Shown piece after piece: positions 6,124 to 10,261 of a stretch of 10,261 nucleotides of DNA. A model generated the notes under the pieces. The model worked only from the letters and a program-made list of their open reading frames with translations, had not been told where the DNA came from and searched no databases. The stretch lies in contig DVKY01000079.1 of assembly GCA_018715765.1 (NCBI GenBank), positions 1 through 10,261 on the forward strand, in the 5' to 3' direction. This DNA is from Fimivicinus intestinavium. Its GTDB lineage: Bacteria > Bacillota > Clostridia > Oscillospirales > Acutalibacteraceae. Each line of letters opens with the position of its first letter. The first letter of the stretch is position 1. The position numbers and the translations under genes are program-made.

Positions 6124-8561
6124 TTTAAATGATAAGAGCCGCCTTTTTTTGTATCCAGCACAATGGTGTCCGCATCCAGCACGGCAAAGGCAACCGGGCT
6201 GCCGCTTGCATCCGTGATATGCACCGTGTGGATGCCGGGGTAGGTAATCCGGCACGGGCCGCCAACACGAGCGTGTAACGCAGCCTCAACCAGCTTTTTC
6301 TGCCGCCAGACGAGATCCATCACAAAATTACCGCGCGCCACAAGGCCCTTCACACTGCCATCCGCCCAAGCATCCGGCAGCGCAGGCAAAAGGCGGATGC
6401 TGCCCGCATGGCTTTGCAGCAGCATTTCTGCAATCCCAGCCGTCGCACCGAAATTCCCATCGATCTGGAAGGGCGGGTGCGTATCCCACAGGTTCTCCAA
6501 CGTGCTGTGCCGCAGCAACTCCTCCAGCAGCCGATGGCTTCGGTTTCCATCCTGAAGGCGCGCCCAGGCGCAAATTTTCATCGCCTTGGACCAGCCGGTG
6601 CCGCCGTCGCCCCGATCCTCTAACGAGATGCGCGCGGCATGCTGGTATTCCGGCGTCTGCGCGGTGATGTGGCTGCCGGGGAACAGGCCCAACAGGTGGG
6701 AAATGTGCCGGTGATTTTTTTGCACGCCTTTTGAGCGGAAGCCGCGATCCGGCCAACGATCCTCCTCAAACCACTCTTTCACCTGGCCCCATTTGCCCAA
6801 TTGAAGCGGCTGGAGCAAGGGCAGTTGCTTACGGATGGTCTCCAGCAGCGACCGGTCGGGAAGATCCTCCCATCCGTTGTCGAGCAGCGTTTGGGCGGCC
6901 TCCAGCACATCCGTATATAGCTGCCAGACGAGCTCCTGATCGTAGGTGTTGCCCACCGCTACCGGGCCATGCTCTGGCGAAAAGCCAGGTGAAACCACCA
7001 TGCGCCCGCTCGCTGCATCAAAAAGGAGCAACTGTGCCCACAGCCGTGCGCATTCCTCCATCATGGGATAGATCTCTTTTGCGAGCAGTGTCGTATCACC
7101 GCTGAAGGTATAGCACTCGTATGCGTTCTGCATCATCCATGCGCCGTTGGCAGGCGCCCAGCCCCAACGCCAATCGCTGCCCGGGCCGGTCATGCCCATC
7201 GGGCTCGTCTGCGTATGCACCATCCAGCCAGTCGGCCGCTCGGGGTCAGGCTCGCCGTTGGGCAAGCGCTCCCCTATGCCCGCATATTTGGCAGCGGTGA
7301 TCCGCCCCGGCTTGCGCAGCGCCTGCACGTAGCGCAGCAGAGGCAGCGCCGTTTCGCTCAAATTCGTTGTATGTGCAGGCCAATAAGTCATCTGCAAATT
7401 GACATTGAGATGATAATCGCTCTGCCAGGCCGGGCGGTTCTTTGCATTCCATACGCCCTGCAAATTCGCCGGCAGGCTTCCCGCCCGTGAGGAAGCGATC
7501 AGCAGATACCGCCCATATTGAAAATAGAGCATTTCCAGCAGCGGGCCTGCTTTCCCCTGCTTATATTTCTTTAAAAGCTTATCAGTAGGCAACTCTGCGT
7601 TTTCTTCCCGGCAGATCTGGAGTGCAACGCGGTCAAACAGCTCCTGATAATCAGCCAGATGCGCCTTAAGCAAAGCATCATATCCCTTTTCTGCCGCCGC
7701 CTGCACTGTTTGGAGCGCCTGCGGCAACGGGTCAACCCCACTGCGGTATGTGGGAAACCGGAGCGCATAATCCGTCATCGCACACATATACAACACGGCG
7801 CTGTCCGCATCCGTCACCGCCAGCGCATTGCGGCCGCAGGGCCTTACCGTGCCGCCGCTGGCCACAATCAAAAAGACTGCCGCATAACGCAGATCATTTG
7901 CATCCGGGCTATCCTTCCCGCCCACACAGCCGCAGGGAGAGCCCGTCATCACAAGCGTATTCTCTCCCTCCAGGCGGCACACGGCCCTCTGCGCCGATTC
8001 TACATGGAAACGAAAGCTGATTTTCTCGCTTCCCTCGGCGTCAAACTTCGCTACGAACACGCGGTCCGGGTAGCTCATGAAACAGGTGCGCGTATGCCGC
8101 AGCCCCTTGCGCTGAAAGCGAACGGTAGAAACCGCTGTGCGCAGATCAAGCGCACGGCGGTATTGCTTACAGGAGCGCCCGCGCAGGCCCGGAAAATCAA
8201 AATACATCGTCCCAAAATCCTGATACGCGCCAAATCCGGCTTCAGTGCCCTGCAAGCGATGCATCGCCTTCTGTGCCGCATCGTGATCCCCTGCGGCAAG
8301 CAGGCTTTGAATTTCCCGCATCGCCTGGCCATTGTCATCTCTGGTGTTGCCCAGCGTATAGCCGGGCGTGCCCGGCCCGCCCGTCCAGAGCGTTTTCTCG
8401 TTGAACTGGATTTGCTCCCGCCGAATGCCGCCAAAAATTTTTGCGCCCATATATCCATTGCCAATGGGCAGCGCCTGCTGCTCCCAGCCCCTGTAATCCC
8501 GCCGGGCAGGCTTTTCATACCATAGTGTCAGCGCGTGCTCTTCTTCCCTCTCATGCCTCAT
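6117..8561 (-). CDS. GH95 alpha-L-fucosidase-like glycoside hydrolase
   Basis: A complete 814-residue family-95 glycoside hydrolase. It has the N-terminal beta-sandwich (PIGNGYMGAKIFGG at 32-45, NEKTLWTGGPG at 54-64) and an alpha/alpha-barrel catalytic domain. All catalytic positions known from Bifidobacterium bifidum AfcA appear to be present: the N-x-N pair N386/N388 in YHLNVNLQMTYW that activates the water together with D701 in FQIDGNFGATAGIAEM, and general acid E530 in SPGFSPEHG. NHRHISHLLGLFPG (616-629) is also conserved. Relatives are inverting alpha-1,2-L-fucosidases; a few are alpha-L-galactosidases, which I cannot exclude. There is no signal peptide, so it should act in the cytoplasm on imported oligosaccharides. 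The start at 8561 is chosen because the family alignment begins soon after, GGAGAGGAG lies about 10 nt upstream, and the in-frame extension to 8723 crosses the promoter. No transporter or fucose gene is adjacent. Confidence 0.93.
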   Translation of the reverse strand: MRHEREEEHALTLWYEKPARRDYRGWEQQALPIGNGYMGAKIFGGIRREQIQFNEKTLWTGGPGTPGYTLGNTRDDNGQAMREIQSLLAAGDHDAAQKAMHRLQGTEAGFGAYQDFGTMYFDFPGLRGRSCKQYRRALDLRTAVSTVRFQRKGLRHTRTCFMSYPDRVFVAKFDAEGSEKISFRFHVESAQRAVCRLEGENTLVMTGSPCGCVGGKDSPDANDLRYAAVFLIVASGGTVRPCGRNALAVTDADSAVLYMCAMTDYALRFPTYRSGVDPLPQALQTVQAAAEKGYDALLKAHLADYQELFDRVALQICREENAELPTDKLLKKYKQGKAGPLLEMLYFQYGRYLLIASSRAGSLPANLQGVWNAKNRPAWQSDYHLNVNLQMTYWPAHTTNLSETALPLLRYVQALRKPGRITAAKYAGIGERLPNGEPDPERPTGWMVHTQTSPMGMTGPGSDWRWGWAPANGAWMMQNAYECYTFSGDTTLLAKEIYPMMEECARLWAQLLLFDAASGRMVVSPGFSPEHGPVAVGNTYDQELVWQLYTDVLEAAQTLLDNGWEDLPDRSLLETIRKQLPLLQPLQLGKWGQVKEWFEEDRWPDRGFRSKGVQKNHRHISHLLGLFPGSHITAQTPEYQHAARISLEDRGDGGTGWSKAMKICAWARLQDGNRSHRLLEELLRHSTLENLWDTHPPFQIDGNFGATAGIAEMLLQSHAGSIRLLPALPDAWADGSVKGLVARGNFVMDLVWRQKKLVEAALHARVGGPCRITYPGIHTVHITDASGSPVAFAVLDADTIVLDTKKGGSYHLKR

Positions 8562-8607
8562 GCAGACTCGGCTCCTCTCCGTTTTTTCACCCCTCGGCAC
8601 TGTTTTT

Positions 8608-8637
8608 AGTATAGCATATCTGAAACGCAAAGGTAAA
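8608..8637 (-). promoter_or_regulatory. Sigma-A promoter of the GH95 gene
   Basis: On the minus strand TTTACC (8632-8637) and TATACT (8608-8613) are separated by 18 bp. The predicted start near 8601 gives a leader of about 40 nt with a good ribosome site. The upstream part of the promoter is covered by the inverted repeat at 8621-8646, as expected for a repressible promoter. Confidence 0.55.
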
Positions 8638-8646
8638 TACGTTTCA
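8621..8646. promoter_or_regulatory. Operator-like inverted repeat over the GH95 promoter
   Basis: Perfect 7-bp arms TGAAACG (8621-8627) and CGTTTCA (8640-8646), separated by 12 bp, overlap the -35 element and most of the spacer. A third copy of TGAAACG occurs at 8772-8778, near the far end of the same intergenic gap. The arrangement suggests a dimeric regulator controlling fucosidase expression by substrate availability. The regulator is not in the window. Confidence 0.45.
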
Positions 8647-8698
8647 TGTTTTTCATAAACGAAGAAGGGAAATTGGCCCCAGTAAATGAGCGCCTCTG

Positions 8699-8744
8699 CC
8701 TTCCAGCCCGGCGTGTTCCGCAAAAACGCCGCTCCCCCGGAAGG
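8699..8744 (-). repeat. Nested hairpin downstream of pdp
   Basis: Outer arms CCTTCC/GGAAGG (8699-8704 with 8739-8744) enclose inner arms CGGCG/CGCCG (8709-8713 with 8727-8731). It begins about 53 nt past the pdp stop. No T run follows on the minus strand, so it may be a weak terminator or 3'-protecting structure for the pdp transcript. Confidence 0.4.
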
Positions 8745-8797
8745 TATCAGATTGAAGCGGCGGACAGCGGGTGAAACGATATTGTCTCATCCGATTT

Positions 8798-10099
8798 TTA
8801 CTCGATTACATCATAAATCAGGCTGGCAGGAGCAGGCGGCGTTTGGGAAAAACGCATCGACGCCAGCAGCAGCTCCTTCGCCGGGGCAAAGGAAGCTTCA
8901 TCGCAGGTAAACAGCCGCGCGACCGGCTCTCCAAAGGCGACGGCATCCCCCGTTTTTTTGCAGAGCAGAATACCGGCTGACGGATCAATCGGACCATCCT
9001 TTTCCTTCCGGCCCGCACCAAGCAACATGGCGGCGCGCCCAATTTTCTCTGCATCCACGCGATCGATATAGCCGGAGCACGGGGAGCAAACATCCAGCCT
9101 GCGCTTTGCCTGCGGGAAACGCTCCGGGTGCTCCAGCACGGCAGGGTCTCCCCCTTGCGCCCGCACCATTTCGCAAAGCTTATCAAAAGCAGAGCCGTTG
9201 CGCAGCGCCGCCTCCGCCCGCCCACGGCACACCGGTACGCCCTCGCCCGTGCTCAAAGACACCATTTGCGCGCTGAGCTCCACGCAGAGCTGCCGCAGGG
9301 CCGGGTCGCCCGCGCCGCGCAGAATCTCTACCGCCTCTGCCACCTCCAACGCATTACCCACGGCATTGCCCAGCGGGATATCCATATTGGTAATCAGGGC
9401 TGCCATCCGCCGCCCTGCGCCCTGACCCGTGCGCACCATCGCCCTTGCAAGGCGCAGCGCATCCTCCCGCGTTTTCATAAAGGCGCCGCTGCCGTATTTG
9501 ACATCCAAAACAATGCATTGCGCGCCCGACGCCAGCTTCTTGCTCATAATGCTGGACGCAATCAGCGGGATACTCTCCACCGTAGAGGTCGCATCCCGAA
9601 GCGAATACAGCTTTTTATCCGCAGGGGCAAGATCCCCGGTTTGACTGGCAACGCACAGGCCGATTTCCTCCACCTGGCGCAGGAATCGCTCGCGGGAAAG
9701 CGCGGTCTGAAACCCCGGGATCGATTCCAGCTTGTCGATTGTCCCGCCGGTATGTCCCAGGCCGCGTCCGGACATTTTTGCGATCCGGCAACCCAAAGCA
9801 GCCGCAAGGGGCGCTACCACCAGCGTCGTCTTATCCCCAACGCCGCCGGTGCTGTGCTTATCTGCCGTCACGCCAGGCAGCGATGAGAGATCCAGCTCCT
9901 CCCCGGAGCGTGCCATCTCCAGCGTCAGGGTGAGCGTTTCACGTTCATCCATACCCTGAAAGCAGATTGCCATCAACAGGGCGGCAGCCTCATAATCCCG
10001 AATTTGACCGGCCGTATAACCACGGATAAAAAACGAAATCTCCGCATCCGTCAATGGCTCCCCCGCCCGTTTTTTCCGAATGATTTCGCGCATCAGCAT
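8798..10099 (-). CDS. pdp: Pyrimidine-nucleoside phosphorylase
   Basis: A 433-residue enzyme that reversibly splits thymidine, deoxyuridine and uridine with phosphate in pyrimidine salvage; cytosolic homodimer by family. With the start at 10099 the residue numbers agree exactly with the Bacillus enzyme (also 433 long): phosphate site K81, S83, S110 and T120; base site H82, R168, S183 and K187. The glycine-rich loop KHSTGGVGDKTTL and KMSGRGLGHTGGTIDKLE are intact, as is SIPLIASSIMSKK (177-188). Position 90, a potassium-site threonine in Bacillus, is lysine here. An in-frame ATG at 10108 is possible, but AAAAGGGG ends only 1 nt before it and 10 nt before 10099, and numbering supports 10099. No deoC, cdd or nucleoside transporter is next to it, and no strong promoter is visible in the short gap upstream. 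Confidence 0.94.
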   Translation of the reverse strand: MLMREIIRKKRAGEPLTDAEISFFIRGYTAGQIRDYEAAALLMAICFQGMDERETLTLTLEMARSGEELDLSSLPGVTADKHSTGGVGDKTTLVVAPLAAALGCRIAKMSGRGLGHTGGTIDKLESIPGFQTALSRERFLRQVEEIGLCVASQTGDLAPADKKLYSLRDATSTVESIPLIASSIMSKKLASGAQCIVLDVKYGSGAFMKTREDALRLARAMVRTGQGAGRRMAALITNMDIPLGNAVGNALEVAEAVEILRGAGDPALRQLCVELSAQMVSLSTGEGVPVCRGRAEAALRNGSAFDKLCEMVRAQGGDPAVLEHPERFPQAKRRLDVCSPCSGYIDRVDAEKIGRAAMLLGAGRKEKDGPIDPSAGILLCKKTGDAVAFGEPVARLFTCDEASFAPAKELLLASMRFSQTPPAPASLIYDVIE

Positions 10100-10146
10100 T
10101 TCGATCATACCCCTTTTAAAAAACGATATCCGCCCCGAAGGACACG

Positions 10147-10184
10147 AAAAAATGCAAAATGTGAGCCTTTTCGGCTCACATTTT
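10147..10184 (-). terminator. Intrinsic terminator upstream of pdp
   Basis: A perfect 12-bp stem AAAATGTGAGCC/GGCTCACATTTT (10156-10167 with 10173-10184) with a 5-nt loop. On the minus strand the stem ends in TTTT and is followed by GCA and six T residues (10147-10152). It overlaps the stop codon of the upstream gene fragment and separates that gene from pdp. Confidence 0.85.
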
Positions 10185-10261
10185 CAATCGATTCTCCACA
10201 TACTCCGCCACGCGCCAGGCAGCGTTGCCATCCGGCCGGCCAAAATGGAAGGAACGGAACC
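10176..10261 (-). CDS. C-terminal fragment, possibly UDP-N-acetylglucosamine 2-epimerase
   Basis: Only the last 27 residues are inside the window, ending at a TGA (10176-10178) within the terminator stem. The fragment contains FGRPDGNAAWRVAEYVENRL, which resembles the C-terminal pattern of hydrolysing and non-hydrolysing UDP-GlcNAc 2-epimerases (NP[YF]GDGxAsxRIvxxl). The match is short, so the family is tentative. That a gene ends here is better supported, because a strong terminator sits directly on its stop codon. Confidence 0.5.
   Translation of the reverse strand, partial: FRSFHFGRPDGNAAWRVAEYVENRLKM

Noticed and set aside
7659..8525. 288-codon plus-strand frame opposite the GH95 gene
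   Set aside because: It lies antisense to well-conserved GH95 coding sequence, with shadow-type composition and no recognisable domain.
8562..8723. N-terminal extension of the GH95 protein to an upstream ATG
   Set aside because: It would cover the promoter and inverted repeat, and the extra 54 residues resemble neither a signal peptide nor GH95 sequence.
9128..9886. 252-codon plus-strand frame opposite pdp
   Set aside because: It lies antisense to pdp, which matches the Bacillus enzyme residue by residue; the shadow translation is His/Arg-rich and featureless.
1..10261. CRISPR array, insertion sequence, prophage or defence system
   Set aside because: There are no regularly spaced direct repeats, transposase, integrase or effector genes. 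The genes are housekeeping, sporulation and sugar-hydrolase genes with uniform strand and composition.

Overview
The window looks like chromosomal DNA from a GC-rich, endospore-forming Firmicute, most likely a gut-type member of the Clostridia. The evidence is dipicolinate synthase (dpaA/dpaB), SpoVG, a Bacillus-type pyrimidine-nucleoside phosphorylase, strong AGGAGG-type ribosome sites, and an intracellular GH95 fucosidase of the kind found in gut saccharolytic clostridia. The taxonomic placement is inference from gene content. Every convincing gene lies on the minus strand, so transcription runs from high to low coordinates.

Right to left: a fragment of an upstream gene (10176-10261, resembling the C-terminus of a UDP-GlcNAc 2-epimerase) ends inside a strong intrinsic terminator. 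Next is pdp (pyrimidine-nucleoside phosphorylase, 8798-10099). A 236-bp gap follows with a sigma-A promoter overlapped by an inverted repeat, then a complete GH95 alpha-L-fucosidase-like gene (6117-8561), an unrecognised 223-residue beta-propeller-like protein (5384-6055), spoVG (4969-5307) and cca (3744-4931). These four genes are separated by only 37-76 bp and could be co-transcribed.

Between cca and dpaA lies a perfect 12-bp inverted repeat. Its 3' arm abuts the dpaA ribosome site and its 5' arm coincides with a possible sporulation-type -10 element. dpaA and dpaB (2069-3628) together make dipicolinic acid for the spore core. A 322-bp gene-free stretch follows, with a promoter for a class-I aminotransferase of the AspT (PF12897-like) type (469-1746), which ends at a hairpin terminator.

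The leftmost 420 bp hold no convincing gene. They contain a good leftward sigma-A promoter (TTGAAG-N17-TATAAT) reading into about 190 nt of highly structured, apparently non-coding sequence with mutually exclusive pairings. This looks like a leader or small RNA whose downstream gene would lie outside the window.

Functionally the window is mostly housekeeping and sporulation (nucleoside salvage, tRNA maturation, SpoVG, DPA synthesis, amino-acid transamination) plus one carbohydrate-scavenging enzyme. I see no defence system, CRISPR array, transposase, integrase, rRNA or tRNA gene. The most interesting signals are regulatory: the dpaA hairpin/promoter overlap, the structured leftward leader, and the operator-like repeat before the fucosidase gene.
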